Made by a program: the position numbers and the translations under genes. This document shows positions 54,433 to 64,000 of a stretch of DNA of 64,000 nucleotides, piece by piece; position 1 is the stretch's first letter; every line of letters starts with the position of its first letter. The DNA is taken from the NCBI RefSeq assembly GCF_022374935.2, contig NZ_CP092430.2:2108001-2172000 (forward strand), in the 5' to 3' direction. Origin of the DNA: Mycolicibacter virginiensis (GTDB lineage Bacteria > Actinomycetota > Actinomycetes > Mycobacteriales > Mycobacteriaceae). The notes beneath the pieces are model-generated. The model worked only from the letters and a program-made list of their open reading frames with translations. It was not told the origin of the DNA and made no database searches.

Positions 54433-55749
54433 TCACACGCTCGGGAACCCCACCGGCGCCACCCCCGGGGTGCTCAGCCGCGCGGCCAGCCACGGCAACG
54501 CGTGGGTGAACACCCTTCCGGCGAACGGCCAGTCGTGTTGGCCCGGTTCGGAGATCACGGCGCAGTCGATGCCGTTGGCCTGTCCCAGCGCGCACAGCGA
54601 CTTCGCGGCGGCGAGCTGGCCACCGGCATCGGCCTTGGTGGCGCTGCCGTCGACCGCGAACCACCCCGACACCCCGGAATACCGGCCATGCTTGGCGATC
54701 ACCGTCGACGGGTCGAACTCCGCCCAGGCGTCGACGCTGCCGCCGAACAGCCGGCTGATGGTCTGCGAGCGGGTTCCCGCGTTGGGGCTCAGATCGCCGG
54801 CGATGTCGACAAAGGCGCTGAACTTGTCGGGGTGCATCGCGGTCAGGTCGACCGCGCAGGTGCCGCCCATGGACCAGCCGACCACCCCCCACTGCGATGC
54901 TTTGGGGCTGACCCCGAAGTGCGAGATCACGTACGGCACCACGTCTTCGGTCAGATGGTCGGCAGCGTTGCCACGCGGGCCGTTGACGCATTCGGTGTCG
55001 TTGTTGAAGGAACCACCCGAGTCGACGAACACCAGCACCGGTGCATTGCCGTGGTGGGCGGCCGCGAAGTCGTCGACGGCCTTGATGGCGCCCCCGGAGC
55101 GCAGCCAGTCGGCAGGCGTGTTGAACTCGCCGCCGATCATCATCACGGCCGGCAGCGGCGGCGGCGGATTCTGGGCGAACCACGCCGGAGGCAGGTACAC
55201 CAGTTCGCCGCGATGTTTGAAATGCGAAGCGTCGGCGGGGATCGTCACCTGCAGCACGTGGCCGCGCTCGGGCAGGGTGCCCGAGCCGGCTATCGCATCC
55301 ACCGCAGCTATGTCGCTCTGGTCGGGCAGCGGCCCCGACGTCAGGTTGCCCCAGGCGCTCTGCACGGTCGGGAAGTAACCGACCCAGGCATTGAGGGTCA
55401 AACCCGCACTGATCAGACACAGTGGCACCGCCAGAATGGCGATGCCGCGTCGCCACCAGGCCGCACCCCGCCAGCCCAAGACCAGTAGCGCCGCGGCGGC
55501 GCCGGTCAGCGCGATCCACAGCCACAGGGTTATCGGCGGCGGCTGACCGGACAGGCCGTCGTCGGTGGCGAACCAGTAGGCGCATCCCGCCGCGGCGAGC
55601 CCCAGGGCACCGATCAACGGCAGCCGCCACAGCCAGCGGCGCGACCGCCAGCCCACGGCCAGAACCAGCGCCAACACCGCCGCCGCCTGCACCGTGACCG
55701 GGATCCAGCCATGCATCAGCGAGGTGTGTTCGCCACTCGCCAGAATCAC
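54433..55749 (-). CDS. Membrane-anchored alpha/beta-hydrolase esterase, Rv1639c-like
   Basis: The ~438-residue protein has three or four N-terminal membrane helices, then an extracytoplasmic alpha/beta-hydrolase resembling antigen-85/mycolyltransferase esterases. The nucleophile elbow is VVGWSMGGTCAVDL (Ser near 290), and the catalytic His is in EPGQHDWPFAGRVFTHALPW. An oxyanion-type segment is AVMMIGGEFNTPADWLRSGG. The start is uncertain: GTG 55749 sits almost on top of GGAGGGG, so a slightly downstream codon is possible. It lies between lysX and the Rv1638A-like gene. Substrate unknown. Confidence 0.8.
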   Translation of the reverse strand: MILASGEHTSLMHGWIPVTVQAAAVLALVLAVGWRSRRWLWRLPLIGALGLAAAGCAYWFATDDGLSGQPPPITLWLWIALTGAAAALLVLGWRGAAWWRRGIAILAVPLCLISAGLTLNAWVGYFPTVQSAWGNLTSGPLPDQSDIAAVDAIAGSGTLPERGHVLQVTIPADASHFKHRGELVYLPPAWFAQNPPPPLPAVMMIGGEFNTPADWLRSGGAIKAVDDFAAAHHGNAPVLVFVDSGGSFNNDTECVNGPRGNAADHLTEDVVPYVISHFGVSPKASQWGVVGWSMGGTCAVDLTAMHPDKFSAFVDIAGDLSPNAGTRSQTISRLFGGSVDAWAEFDPSTVIAKHGRYSGVSGWFAVDGSATKADAGGQLAAAKSLCALGQANGIDCAVISEPGQHDWPFAGRVFTHALPWLAARLSTPGVAPVGFPSV

Positions 55750-55775
55750 CCCTCCATGATGGACCGGAATGCGGC

Positions 55776-58700
55776 TCAACGTGGCTTGGCCAGCGGGAAC
55801 GGCAACGTGTCCCGGATGCTGTGGCCGGTGATGAGCATGACGACGCGGTCCACGCCCATGCCCAGTCCGCCCGTGGGCGGCATCGCGTACTCCATGGCCT
55901 GCAGGAAGTCCTCGTCGAGTTCCATGGCCTCGGGGTCCCCGCCGGCGGCCAGCAGCGACTGCTGGTGCAAACGGCGGCGCTGCTCCACCGGATCGGTGAG
56001 TTCGCTGTAGGCGGTGCCCAGCTCCACACCCCACGCCACCAGGTCCCACCGTTCGGCCACTCCCGGCTTGCTGCGGTGCGGCCGGGTCAGCGGCGAGACC
56101 GAGGTGGGGAAGTCGGTGTAGAACGTGGGCTGCTCGGTGCGGGCCTCGACCAGGTGCTCGTAGAGTTCGAGCACCACCGCCCCGGCATCCCATTGCCGCA
56201 GGTAGTGGACGCCGGCACCGTCGCACAACCGGCGCAGCGTGGCCACATCGGTGCCGGCATCGATCTGCTCACCGAGCGCATCGGACACCGCGTCGTGCAC
56301 GGTGCGCACCGGCCACTGCCCGGAGATGTCGACCGCTTCGAGCTTGTCGCCGGCGCCCGGTCGCATCACCACCGGGGCACCGTTGGCCGCCACCGCGGCG
56401 TTCTGAATCAGCTCGCGCGCCCCGTCGATCCAGGCCAGGTAGTCGCCGTGGGCCTGGTAGGCCTCCAGCAGGGTGAACTCCGGGTTGTGGCTGTAGTCGA
56501 CGCCCTCGTTGCGAAACGCCCGGCCCAGCTCGAACACCCGCTCCACCCCACCCACGCACAGCCGCTTGAGATAGAGCTCCGGGGCGATCCGCAGATACAG
56601 GTCCAGGTCGTAGGCGTTGATGTGGGTGACGAACGGGCGCGCGTTGGCCCCACCGTGCAGCTGCTGCAGGATCGGGGTCTCGACCTCCAGAAACCCCTTG
56701 GCGAACAAGGTGTCCCGGATGGAGCGCAGCACATTGCTGCGTGCTGCGATCAGCTCACGCGCTTCGGTGTTGATCGCCAGGTCCACGTAGCGGGTCCGCA
56801 GCCGGGCCTCGGGGTCGGTCAGGCCCTTCCATTTGTCGGGCAGCGGTCGCAGGCATTTGCCGACCAGCCGCCAGTGCGTCACCAGCAGCGACGGTGTCCC
56901 GTTGCGGCTCTGGCCCATCCGGCCGGTCGCCTCGACCAGGTCGCCGAGATCGACACCCGCGCTGAAGTCCGCGGCGCGCGCGTCACCATCGGCGTGCGCG
57001 AGCACCGAATCGTCGAGCAGCAACTGCATCTCACCGGACCAGTCACGCAGCTGGGCGAAGAGCACCCCGCCGTAGTCGCGCATCCGCAACACCCGCCCGG
57101 CCACCGACACGGTCTCTTCGGTGTCGCTGGCCAGGGCTTGGGTCACACTGTGGCTGGGCGCGGCGCCCACCGGGTAGGCATCGACGCCACTGTCCTGCAA
57201 CGATTTCAGCTTGGCCATCCGGACCCGGACCTGTTCGGGAAGCCGGGGGCGCGTCTCGCCGGGCTCGGTGAAGTCGCCGACGGCACCGCCGTCGATGGTG
57301 TCGGGTGCGGTCCCGTCGCTGTGCAGCCGCCCGGCGGCGGCCACCGTCGCCGGCACGGCCGAGTGGTGTCCGGTGTGCTGCTCGTTGCGCCGCGAGAAGG
57401 GCAGCACCAGAAAGCCTTCGGCGATCACCGACGCCACCCCGACGCGGGGGATCAGCCGGGCGTCCTCGTAGCAGGCAAAGCGCGGCACCCATTCCGGCCG
57501 ATACTTCATGTTCGACCGGTACAGCGTCTCCAGCTGCCACCAGCGGGAGAAGAACATCAGCAGCCGCCGCCACAGTCGCAGCACCGGGCCGGCGCCCAGC
57601 TGCGCACCCTGCTCGAAGGCGGCCCGGAACATCGCGAAGTTCAACGAGATCCGGCTGACGCCGATGGTGGTGGCCTGCAGTGCCAGTTCGCTGACCATCA
57701 GTTCGATGGTGCCGTTGGGGGATTGCGGGGAGCGGCGCATCAGATCCAGCGACACCCCGCTGTGCCCCCACGGCACCAGCGACAGCATCGCCACGACCTC
57801 CCCGGTGCGCGGATCTCCGCGTACCGCCTCGACCAGCAGGCAGTCGGCGTCGGCCGGATCGCCGAGCCGGCCCAGCGCCATGGAGAACCCGCGCTCGGAT
57901 TCGGTATCGCGCCAGGCGTCGGCGTGTTTGATGACGCGGGCCATCTCGTCGGCGCCGATCTCGCCGTGCCGACGCATGCGCACCGTCAGGCCCGAGCGCC
58001 GGGCCCGGGTGACCGCCTGGCGTACCCCGCGCATGTCCGGGCCGGACAGTTTGAACTCCGAGGGTCGCAAGATTGCTTCGTCGCCCAATTCCAGAGCGCT
58101 CAGTCCGGCGTCGCGGTAGGCCTGCGCGCCGGCGAAGCTGGCACCCATCACGCCGGGCGCCCAGCCGTAGTCCTTGCAGACCCGCAACCAGGTGTTGATG
58201 GCCTGCGGCCACGACCGCGGGTCGCCCACCGGATCGCCACTGGCCAGGCAGACGCCCACCTCGACCCGGTAGGTGATGGCGGCGCGCCCGTTGGGGGCGA
58301 ACACCACCGACTTGTCGCGGCGGGTGGCGAAGTAGCCCAGCGAGTCGTTCTGGCCGTACTGCTCGAGCAGCCCGCGGATCGCCGACTCGTCCTGGCCGGT
58401 GAGGGCATTGTCGGAGCGTTGCGAGAGAAACAGCACGATGGCCGCGATGATCAGGGCCAGCGCCCCGAGCAGCCCGCACAGGGCCTTGAGCCCAAAGTCC
58501 GGTTTGCCGGGGAAGAAGTCCGGTTCGAGCAGCCCGAAGCCGACCACCCGGTTCACCACGTAGGGCAGTCGCAACGGGCGTGTCACCGTGCCGGGGAACA
58601 GCTCGATGAGCCCCCAGCACAGCAGAATCGCCACTGCCCACCCGGCGATCAGCGTCGCGGCGGACTTGAGCAGCGCTCCGCGCCGTACCTTGGCCCAGAA

Positions 58701-59123
58701 CTCGTCGCGGGCCAACACCAGGACCACGATCGCGACCACATGCAGGGCCAGGCCCGCGACACCGCTGATGACTTGGAAACGGTCGGAGGTGTCCGACACC
58801 AGCCGGCTGACGTTCCAGCCGCCGGCGACCACCAGGTTGGCGATCAGCAACCACCAGGCGATGCGCTTGTGCGCGCTGAGCGCGGCGGCCAGCAGGGCCA
58901 GTACGAACGCCCAGGCCAGGCTGGTGTCGGGGAAGTTGAACAGGTATTTGTCGATGAACTCGCGAGGCACCCGGATCGCCCACCGGATCACCGGTGACAT
59001 GCTCGCCAGCAGTGACAATGTGGCGGCGATGCCGACGGCCCAGGCGGCCGCGGAGGGCACCCAGTGCAACCGGGTGTTCGAGCGGCTGCGCGAGCGCGGC
59101 ACGGGCGGCACTGTCAGGGTCAT
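55776..59123 (-). CDS. lysX: LysX: lysyl-tRNA synthetase fused to phosphatidylglycerol lysyltransferase
   Basis: The 1115-residue protein adds lysine to phosphatidylglycerol, giving resistance to cationic peptides. The N-terminal ~600 residues hold six or so membrane helices and an MprF-type transferase ([20 protein letters not shown]). The rest is a class II lysyl-tRNA synthetase with an OB fold ([19 protein letters not shown] on), motif 2 [20 protein letters not shown] near 872 and motif 3 [20 protein letters not shown] 59123 ([18 protein letters not shown]) follows a -10 box, so it is probably leaderless. It matches Rv1640c. Confidence 0.96.
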   Translation of the reverse strand: MTLTVPPVPRSRSRSNTRLHWVPSAAAWAVGIAATLSLLASMSPVIRWAIRVPREFIDKYLFNFPDTSLAWAFVLALLAAALSAHKRIAWWLLIANLVVAGGWNVSRLVSDTSDRFQVISGVAGLALHVVAIVVLVLARDEFWAKVRRGALLKSAATLIAGWAVAILLCWGLIELFPGTVTRPLRLPYVVNRVVGFGLLEPDFFPGKPDFGLKALCGLLGALALIIAAIVLFLSQRSDNALTGQDESAIRGLLEQYGQNDSLGYFATRRDKSVVFAPNGRAAITYRVEVGVCLASGDPVGDPRSWPQAINTWLRVCKDYGWAPGVMGASFAGAQAYRDAGLSALELGDEAILRPSEFKLSGPDMRGVRQAVTRARRSGLTVRMRRHGEIGADEMARVIKHADAWRDTESERGFSMALGRLGDPADADCLLVEAVRGDPRTGEVVAMLSLVPWGHSGVSLDLMRRSPQSPNGTIELMVSELALQATTIGVSRISLNFAMFRAAFEQGAQLGAGPVLRLWRRLLMFFSRWWQLETLYRSNMKYRPEWVPRFACYEDARLIPRVGVASVIAEGFLVLPFSRRNEQHTGHHSAVPATVAAAGRLHSDGTAPDTIDGGAVGDFTEPGETRPRLPEQVRVRMAKLKSLQDSGVDAYPVGAAPSHSVTQALASDTEETVSVAGRVLRMRDYGGVLFAQLRDWSGEMQLLLDDSVLAHADGDARAADFSAGVDLGDLVEATGRMGQSRNGTPSLLVTHWRLVGKCLRPLPDKWKGLTDPEARLRTRYVDLAINTEARELIAARSNVLRSIRDTLFAKGFLEVETPILQQLHGGANARPFVTHINAYDLDLYLRIAPELYLKRLCVGGVERVFELGRAFRNEGVDYSHNPEFTLLEAYQAHGDYLAWIDGARELIQNAAVAANGAPVVMRPGAGDKLEAVDISGQWPVRTVHDAVSDALGEQIDAGTDVATLRRLCDGAGVHYLRQWDAGAVVLELYEHLVEARTEQPTFYTDFPTSVSPLTRPHRSKPGVAERWDLVAWGVELGTAYSELTDPVEQRRRLHQQSLLAAGGDPEAMELDEDFLQAMEYAMPPTGGLGMGVDRVVMLITGHSIRDTLPFPLAKPR

Positions 59124-59131
59124 AGCCCGCG

Positions 59132-59137
59132 AGAATA
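59132..59137 (-). promoter_or_regulatory. -10 box of leaderless lysX, with upstream tandem repeat
   Basis: On the minus strand TATTCT lies 8 nt before the lysX ATG. GAAAAGGAC occurs twice in tandem on the plus strand (59152-59169), about 30-46 nt upstream of the expected transcription start, a position suited to an activator. Confidence 0.45.
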
Positions 59138-59222
59138 AGCAGGAAAACCGCGAAAAGGACGAAAAGGACGTGTGGAATCGCCGGTGGGGATGATCGCGGG
59201 GCGGAACAACTGCTGAACAGCT

Positions 59223-59507
59223 GCTAGACTCCCTAACGCGACCGTCCCGGCGTACGCCAGGACAGCAAGTGGAGTTCCCTCCCACCACTAGTCGAGGAGC
59301 AATCCTGGCGGCTCAGTGGTCCGGTCGCAGGCGGTGTGAACCGCCTGCTCTGCGCGATGCGCAGGCGGCTTGATGCTATTCAGGCCGTGATCGGTCGGTA
59401 TGGGCCCTGCTTCGTGCAGGGCTTTTTTGCTGGTGGGTGGGGTCAACGCCGCTGCGTCCGGACGAGCACTGCGGCGGCCGCGACCGAAGACTACCCAAGG
59501 AGGTCCC
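59223..59507 (+). ncRNA. Structured infC-rpmI-rplT leader RNA (attenuator candidate)
   Basis: TAGACT (59223-59228) is a likely -10, giving a leader of about 270 nt. Segment A, GCAGGCGGT (59327-59335), pairs perfectly with B, ACCGCCTGC (59340-59348), over a GTGA (GNRA) loop. B can instead pair with C, GCAGGCGG (59361-59368). CTGCGC-GAT-GCGCAG (59350-59364) is a further stem compatible only with A:B. A terminator follows at 59404-59428. This alternating layout indicates regulated read-through into infC. No known leader family was recognised by eye. Confidence 0.65.
59404..59428 (+). terminator. Intrinsic terminator within the infC leader
   Basis: GCCCTGC (59404-59410), loop TTCGT, GCAGGGC (59416-59422) and six T residues (59423-59428) form a textbook terminator 79 nt before the infC start. 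A T6 tract is rare in this GC-rich sequence. Confidence 0.85.
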
Positions 59508-60131
<624 letters not shown>

Positions 60132-60157
60132 AAACCCGACACCAGAACTGAGGAAAC

Positions 60158-60352
60158 ATGCCTAAGGCGAAAACCCACAGCGGCGCTTCGAAGCGGTTCC
60201 GTCGCACCGGAACCGGCAAGATCGTGCGGCAGAAGGCCAATGCCCGCCACCTGCTCGAGCACAAGCCGAGCACGCGCATGCGCCGGTTGGCCGGCCGCGC
60301 CGACGTGGCTGCCAGCGACACCAAGCGCGTCAACGCGATGCTGAACGGCTAA
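60158..60352 (+). CDS. rpmI: 50S ribosomal protein L35
   Basis: The 64-residue basic protein reads [20 protein letters not shown] and ends KRVNAMLNG, the full L35 pattern. It lies 26 nt after infC and 57 nt before rplT in the conserved infC-rpmI-rplT operon. AGGAAAC precedes the ATG. Confidence 0.98.
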   Translation: MPKAKTHSGASKRFRRTGTGKIVRQKANARHLLEHKPSTRMRRLAGRADVAASDTKRVNAMLNG

Positions 60353-60409
60353 TTGCCGCTTTCTCCGCACCGCAATTCCCCTTACGCCCAACGAGAGTAG
60401 GAACACCCC

Positions 60410-60799
60410 ATGGCACGCGTGAAGCGCGCAGTCAACGCCCAAAAGAAGCGCCGTACAGTCCTGAAGGCTTCGAAGGGTTACCGTGGCCAGCGGTCGCGGC
60501 TGTACCGCAAGGCCAAAGAGCAGCAGCTGCACTCAATGACCTACGCCTACCGGGACCGTCGTGCCCGCAAGGGTGAGTTCCGGAAGCTGTGGATCTCCCG
60601 CATCAACGCGGCGGCCCGCGCCAACGACATCACCTACAACCGGCTGATCCAGGGCCTCAAGGCCGCTGGTGTCGAGGTGGACCGCAAGAACCTCGCCGAG
60701 ATCGCCGTGAGCGACGCGGCTGCGTTCACCGCGCTGGTCGAGGTCGCTCGGGCCGCGCTGCCCGAGGATGTCAACGCGCCTTCCGGCGAGGCTGCCTGA
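60410..60799 (+). CDS. rplT: 50S ribosomal protein L20
   Basis: The 129-residue protein starts [20 protein letters not shown] and has the L20 core [21 protein letters not shown]20 binds 23S rRNA early in 50S assembly, and in several bacteria represses its own operon by binding the leader. Whether the structured leader upstream of infC is an L20 target is an open question. The C-terminal extension VNAPSGEAA is typical of actinobacteria. Confidence 0.98.
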   Translation: MARVKRAVNAQKKRRTVLKASKGYRGQRSRLYRKAKEQQLHSMTYAYRDRRARKGEFRKLWISRINAAARANDITYNRLIQGLKAAGVEVDRKNLAEIAVSDAAAFTALVEVARAALPEDVNAPSGEAA

Positions 60800-60813
60800 C
60801 CCGAACCGAGCCG

Positions 60814-61596
60814 ATGCTGACCGAACGTTCGGCCCGGGTGGTCGCGGCGGTCAAGCTGCATCGGCACGTGGCCAGGAAGCGCGAACAGCGCTTCCTGGCC
60901 GAGGGGCCCAATCTGATCGAGGCCGCGATCTCTCGCGGTCTGGTCCTCGAGGTCTTCGCCACCGAATCGGCGGCGCAACGTCACCACGATCTGCTGGCTT
61001 CAGCGCAGGTACCGGTCCAGCTGGTGACCGACCGCGCAGCAAAAGCCTTGTCGGACACCGTTACTCCGTCCGGATTGGTCGCCGTGTGCGCGCACGCCGA
61101 AGCGGAGCTGCACCCGTTGCTGGCCGAGGCGCCGCGACTGGTGGCGGTGGCCGTGGGCATCGGCGAGCCCGGTAACGCCGGCACTCTGATCCGCATCGCC
61201 GACGCCACCGGCGCCGATCTGGTGGTGCTGACCGGCAACAGCGTCGATCCCTATAACGGCAAGTGCCTGCGTTCGTCCGCGGGCAGCATCTTCAACATTC
61301 CAGTCGTAGTCGCCCCCGACACCGATGCCGTGCTCACCGCATTGGGACAGGCGGGACTGCAGGTACTGGCGACGGCCCTGGACGGCGAACTGAGCCTCGA
61401 CGACGCCGATCCGGTGCTGGCTGCGCCCACCGCTTGGCTGTTCGGTCCGGAGGCCCAAGGATTGCCGGCCGAAGCCGCAGCCGCCGCCGACCACCGGGTG
61501 CACATCCCGATGGCAGGCGGCGCTGAAAGCCTCAATGTTGCTGCCGCGGCAGCGATCTGCCTCTACCAGAGCGCGCGCGCCCAGCGCCGCGCTTAG
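60814..61596 (+). CDS. tsnR: SpoU/TrmH-family RNA 2'-O-methyltransferase
   Basis: The 260-residue protein has an N-terminal substrate-binding domain (REQRFLAEGPNLIEAAISRG) and a knotted SpoU domain with the three motifs: GIGEPGNAGTLIRIADATGA, WLFGPEAQGLPAEA and HIPMAGGAESLNVAAAAAIC. It should methylate a ribose in rRNA or tRNA using SAM. The symbol follows the name of Rv1644 at the same position and does not imply thiostrepton resistance. It starts 14 nt after rplT, probably in the same operon. Confidence 0.93.
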   Translation: MLTERSARVVAAVKLHRHVARKREQRFLAEGPNLIEAAISRGLVLEVFATESAAQRHHDLLASAQVPVQLVTDRAAKALSDTVTPSGLVAVCAHAEAELHPLLAEAPRLVAVAVGIGEPGNAGTLIRIADATGADLVVLTGNSVDPYNGKCLRSSAGSIFNIPVVVAPDTDAVLTALGQAGLQVLATALDGELSLDDADPVLAAPTAWLFGPEAQGLPAEAAAAADHRVHIPMAGGAESLNVAAAAAICLYQSARAQRRA

Positions 61597-62711
61597 GCGG
61601 CCTTGGGCTTGCGGCGCGGCGGTCGCGGGGTCAGGCCACTGCCGGCGGCCAGCGAGAAGGTGCTGTGCATCAGCGCCCCGGCCCGCTCGACCAGCTTCAT
61701 GCCCTGGCTCACCGGCGGGACGTAGTGCATTCCGCTGCGCCGCCGGTCTTTTGGTGGTCCGCTGAACCACGGGGCTTCGATGGGCGGTGTGTCGCTGGGG
61801 ATCTTGCCCTGCTCGCGTCGGTATCCGGCCAGCGCGCGCGGATGCAGCCGGATCTCGTCGGGCACGAAGCTGAATGCCACGTGGCTGACCTTGCCCAGCA
61901 GCCGCAGCAGCACCTCGTCGCCTTCTGACCAGCGCAGACCGGCTTTCTCCCGCACCACCGGCTCGAACAGTCCGGCCGCCACCCAGCGTTGGGCGGCCAG
62001 CGCCGGCTTGAACATCTGGTGCCATACTGCGTCGGGCATCGGGACGAACCACGGCTTGGGGATGCGGATGTTCAAGATGTCGATGGCGGCAGGGGTCAGC
62101 TCCAGCTCGTCCTCGCACACTCGGTTCCAGTACTCGCAGAACTCTTCCCAGGACTTCGGCACGGGGCGCATGCTCATGCCGTACATCTGGTACCACCGCA
62201 CGTGCTCGTCGAAGAGCTGGTGCTTCTCGGCCAAGGTGAGCCCGCCGTCGAAGTATTCGGCGAGCTTGATGATCAACATGAAGAACGTGGCGTGCGCCCA
62301 ATAGAAGGTGTCGGGGTCCAGCGCGTGATAGCGCCGGCCCTTCTCGTCAACTCCCTTGATGTCGCGGTGGTAGTCGCGAATCGAGGCGCCGGTGTGCTGG
62401 GCCCGGATGCCGTCATAGACCACGCCCATGATCGGGTACACCGACCGCGTCACGCGCTGCATCGGCTCGCTCAAGATGCTGGAGTGCTCGGTCACACCTG
62501 CGCCCAGACCGGGGTACATGTTCTCGATGGCGCCGATCCACACGCCCATGATCCCGGTGCGCAGGTCGCCGAAGTACTTCCAGGTCAAGGAATCGGAGTT
62601 CAACGGCTCCACCGCGGCAGCGGGTTTGGGAGCGGTTGTGGCAGGGCTCGGGGTGTTTTCGTCGGCGGGCGCGCAGGCCTGCTCAACGGACGCGGTCGGC
62701 GTAACGGTCAT
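61593..62711 (-). CDS. DUF2236 oxygenase-family protein, Rv1645c-like
   Basis: The 372-residue protein has the DUF2236 (MpaB/latex-clearing-like) signature: TEHSSILSEPMQRVTRSVYP, then RRYHALDPDTFYWAHATFFM with the conserved His, and FDEHVRWYQMYGMSMRPVPK. The family is all-helical and some members bind haem b. A Pro/Ala-rich N-terminal stretch precedes the domain. ATG 62711 is chosen over the GTG one codon earlier. A perfect 16-bp palindrome lies 40 bp upstream. It matches Rv1645c; substrate unknown. Confidence 0.87.
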   Translation of the reverse strand: MTVTPTASVEQACAPADENTPSPATTAPKPAAAVEPLNSDSLTWKYFGDLRTGIMGVWIGAIENMYPGLGAGVTEHSSILSEPMQRVTRSVYPIMGVVYDGIRAQHTGASIRDYHRDIKGVDEKGRRYHALDPDTFYWAHATFFMLIIKLAEYFDGGLTLAEKHQLFDEHVRWYQMYGMSMRPVPKSWEEFCEYWNRVCEDELELTPAAIDILNIRIPKPWFVPMPDAVWHQMFKPALAAQRWVAAGLFEPVVREKAGLRWSEGDEVLLRLLGKVSHVAFSFVPDEIRLHPRALAGYRREQGKIPSDTPPIEAPWFSGPPKDRRRSGMHYVPPVSQGMKLVERAGALMHSTFSLAAGSGLTPRPPRRKPKAA

Positions 62712-62750
62712 CACGTCTCCTGTCTGGGAACCTGAAACTACGATAATTGT

Positions 62751-62766
62751 GACAACGATCGTTGTC
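62751..62766. promoter_or_regulatory. Perfect 16-bp palindromic operator
   Basis: GACAACGATCGTTGTC is fully self-complementary and lies between the divergent DUF2236 and adenylate cyclase genes, near the expected -35 of the DUF2236 promoter. It looks like a TetR-type site, but no TetR gene lies next to it within the window. Confidence 0.75.
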
Positions 62767-62853
62767 TACATTAGGTGTGGCGCGTCGCCCCAAAAACGCC
62801 AACCGTGTCGTGTGCCACTGTCGGGGTCGTTGCCGGTCTCGGCGAGCGCCACC

Positions 62854-62859
62854 TACCCT
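62854..62859 (+). promoter_or_regulatory. -10 box of leaderless adenylate cyclase gene
   Basis: TACCCT lies 7 nt before ATG 62867, so the transcript probably begins at the start codon. Confidence 0.45.
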
Positions 62860-62866
62860 GAATCTC

Positions 62867-63772
62867 ATGGACCTCGAGCCGGCCCCTCGGCAGGCTGATG
62901 GGCTCGGGGAGGCGGTGGAGATGCCCGACGAACCCAGCCCCAATCGCCGCCCATCGTTCTCCCTGGATGAGGCCGCGGCCTGGCTGAATCGGACCACCAA
63001 TGACGTTCGGATCGTGGACCTGGTTCGGCGGGTGCGACGGGCGTTGCCCGGGGATCCGGAATTCGGTGATCCGTTGTCCACCGCCGGAGATGGGGGGCCG
63101 CAGGCCGCCGCGCGGGCGGCCGACCGCCTGATGGGGGATCGCTCGGCGGCCTCCCGCGAAGTCAGCCTGGGCGCGCTGCAGGTGTGGCAGGCCCTGACCC
63201 AGAGGATGTCGCGGGTGCCGGGCAATGCTGAGGCAACGCTGGTGTTCACCGATTTGGTCGGCTTCTCAACGTGGTCGCTGCAGTCCGGCGACGACGCCAC
63301 CCTGACCCTGCTGCGGCGGGTGTCGCGCGCGATCGAGCCGCCGCTGCTGGACGCCGGCGGCCGCATCGTCAAACGAATGGGCGACGGGCTGATGGCCGTG
63401 TTCCGGGACCCGCTGGTCGCCGTCGCCGCGGTCCTGGAGGCACAAGAGGGCATCCGCGAGGTCGAGGTCAACGGGCACACGCCGCGGATGCGGGTCGGCA
63501 TCCACACCGGCCGCCCCCAGCGGCTGGCCGACGACTGGCTCGGCGTGGACGTCAACATTGCCGCCCGGGTCATGGAACGCGCCGCCAAGGGCGGGATCGT
63601 GGTTTCCGGGCCGACTTTGGAACGGATCGACCCGGCCGCCCTCGATGAACTGGGTGTGGTTGCCAAGCGAGCACGCCGTCAGGTGCTCGCGGCCAAGACC
63701 AGCGGCGTACCGGCGGATCTGACGATGTACCGCCTGAAGGTAGTTCGCCAGAGCCCTTCAGACGCCGACTGA
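62867..63772 (+). CDS. Class III adenylate cyclase, Rv1647-like
   Basis: The 301-residue soluble protein has a catalytic domain from about 120: TLVFTDLVGFSTWSLQ (first metal Asp near 129), GGRIVKRMGDGLMAVFRDP (base-selecting Lys and second metal Asp near 168) and LGVDVNIAARVMERA (Asp, Asn and Arg for adenine and transition state, near 227). The Lys/Asp pair indicates ATP rather than GTP. The N-terminal ~115 residues resemble a regulatory helical domain. Rv1647 at this position is a characterised cyclase. Its cAMP could be bound by the universal stress protein at 47254. Confidence 0.93.
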   Translation: MDLEPAPRQADGLGEAVEMPDEPSPNRRPSFSLDEAAAWLNRTTNDVRIVDLVRRVRRALPGDPEFGDPLSTAGDGGPQAAARAADRLMGDRSAASREVSLGALQVWQALTQRMSRVPGNAEATLVFTDLVGFSTWSLQSGDDATLTLLRRVSRAIEPPLLDAGGRIVKRMGDGLMAVFRDPLVAVAAVLEAQEGIREVEVNGHTPRMRVGIHTGRPQRLADDWLGVDVNIAARVMERAAKGGIVVSGPTLERIDPAALDELGVVAKRARRQVLAAKTSGVPADLTMYRLKVVRQSPSDAD

Positions 63773-63914
63773 TTGGGCGTCATTAACTTCCTTGTGGGCC
63801 GGTCAGGTTGGCTCACACGAGTGGATGAACCCCGTTCCTTGGAATACCCTGCGGTGAGCAAGGTAACTAATTGACCGGTTTACACAGGTCGCCTTAACGC
63901 AGAAGCGGGGAAAC

Positions 63915-64000
63915 ATGTCAGGTCGGCAGCAGCGTCGGAACAACCGCCGTAAGACGAATCGGCTGGTTGGTGCCGGTGGCACGGCGGCGGCGTTCCTGAC
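63915..64000 (+). CDS. Start of an exported, possibly PGRS-type protein (partial)
   Basis: The frame from ATG 63915 reads MSGRQQRRNNRRKTNRLVGA then GGTAAAFLT and runs off the window. A basic N-terminus followed by a Gly/Ala hydrophobic stretch resembles the signal peptide of the PGRS protein at 14455-16686 (VGAASAVGAFLTFG). CGGGGAAAC precedes the ATG. Only 28 residues are visible, so the PGRS assignment is a guess to be settled by downstream sequence. Confidence 0.55.
   Translation, partial: MSGRQQRRNNRRKTNRLVGAGGTAAAFL

Noticed and set aside
55821..58997. 1058-codon plus-strand frame opposite lysX.
   Set aside because: It is low-complexity His/Arg/Gly/Gln sequence typical of the antisense of GC-rich coding DNA; lysX motifs are clear on the other strand.

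Overview
The window is high-GC chromosomal DNA from a mycobacterium or close relative. The evidence is a complete Pup-proteasome cluster (mpa, dop, pup, prcB, prcA), glycine-rich PGRS proteins, a GjpA-like porin candidate, an mmpS-mmpL operon, a LAM-capping-type mannosyltransferase, the two-domain LysX, a 13E12-type HNH gene with a mycobacterial SOS box, and many leaderless ATG/GTG genes 6-7 nt after a TANNNT -10 box. I cannot name the species. No tRNA, rRNA, CRISPR array or intact insertion sequence was seen.

Layout. 1-4671: end of a HAD phosphatase gene, hisE-hisG, a DUF4126-like membrane protein, a thioesterase/RecB-nuclease pair and trmI. 4692-12646: tandem Mtb12/LppK-type exported proteins and a DUF503 gene diverge from mpa; then a TetR/membrane-protein pair, dop and the pup-prcB-prcA operon. 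12655-18310: accessory zone with a GntR regulator, a VapBC-type module, two gene remnants fused head to head, a perfect terminator hairpin, a PGRS protein without a PE domain, a GjpA-like protein and a 485-bp AT-richer gap. 18311-20822: a PEP-synthase/rifampin-phosphotransferase-like enzyme and a DUF167 gene. 20833-63772: a backbone matching M. tuberculosis Rv1627c-Rv1647 (thiolase/DUF35, polA, rpsA, coaE, DUF402, uvrB, MFS, mannosyltransferase, USP, MBL, uvrA, Rv1638A-like, esterase, lysX, infC-rpmI-rplT, SpoU methylase, DUF2236, adenylate cyclase). Extra genes sit between these: a flavin monooxygenase/LysR pair, an HNH/SnoaL/nitronate-monooxygenase/PrsW group, a TetR-mmpS-mmpL cluster, an arsenic cluster, and a TetR/emopamil-binding-like/winged-helix group. 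63915-64000 is the start of a second exported protein, possibly PGRS-type.

How the genes work together. Dop deamidates Pup, Mpa unfolds pupylated proteins, and PrcBA degrades them. UvrA, UvrB and PolA supply nucleotide excision repair, and the SOS-boxed HNH gene adds a DNA-damage link. InfC, L35, L20, S1, TrmI and the SpoU enzyme serve translation and RNA modification. ArsR, ArsI and an Acr3-ArsC fusion form an arsenic resistance unit.

Most interesting: (1) an infC leader with mutually exclusive hairpins, an intrinsic terminator and an AUC start codon; (2) a bacterial emopamil-binding/EXPERA-like protein that keeps the sterol-isomerase catalytic residues and sits behind a perfect four-part 35-bp operator; (3) a Sec-exported PGRS protein paired with a GjpA-like protein, beside a recombination scar at an apparent inversion breakpoint relative to M. 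tuberculosis; (4) an SOS box overlapping the start codon of a leaderless HNH gene; (5) a perfect 20-bp inverted repeat at 54345-54400; (6) an orphan 16-bp palindrome upstream of the DUF2236 gene.
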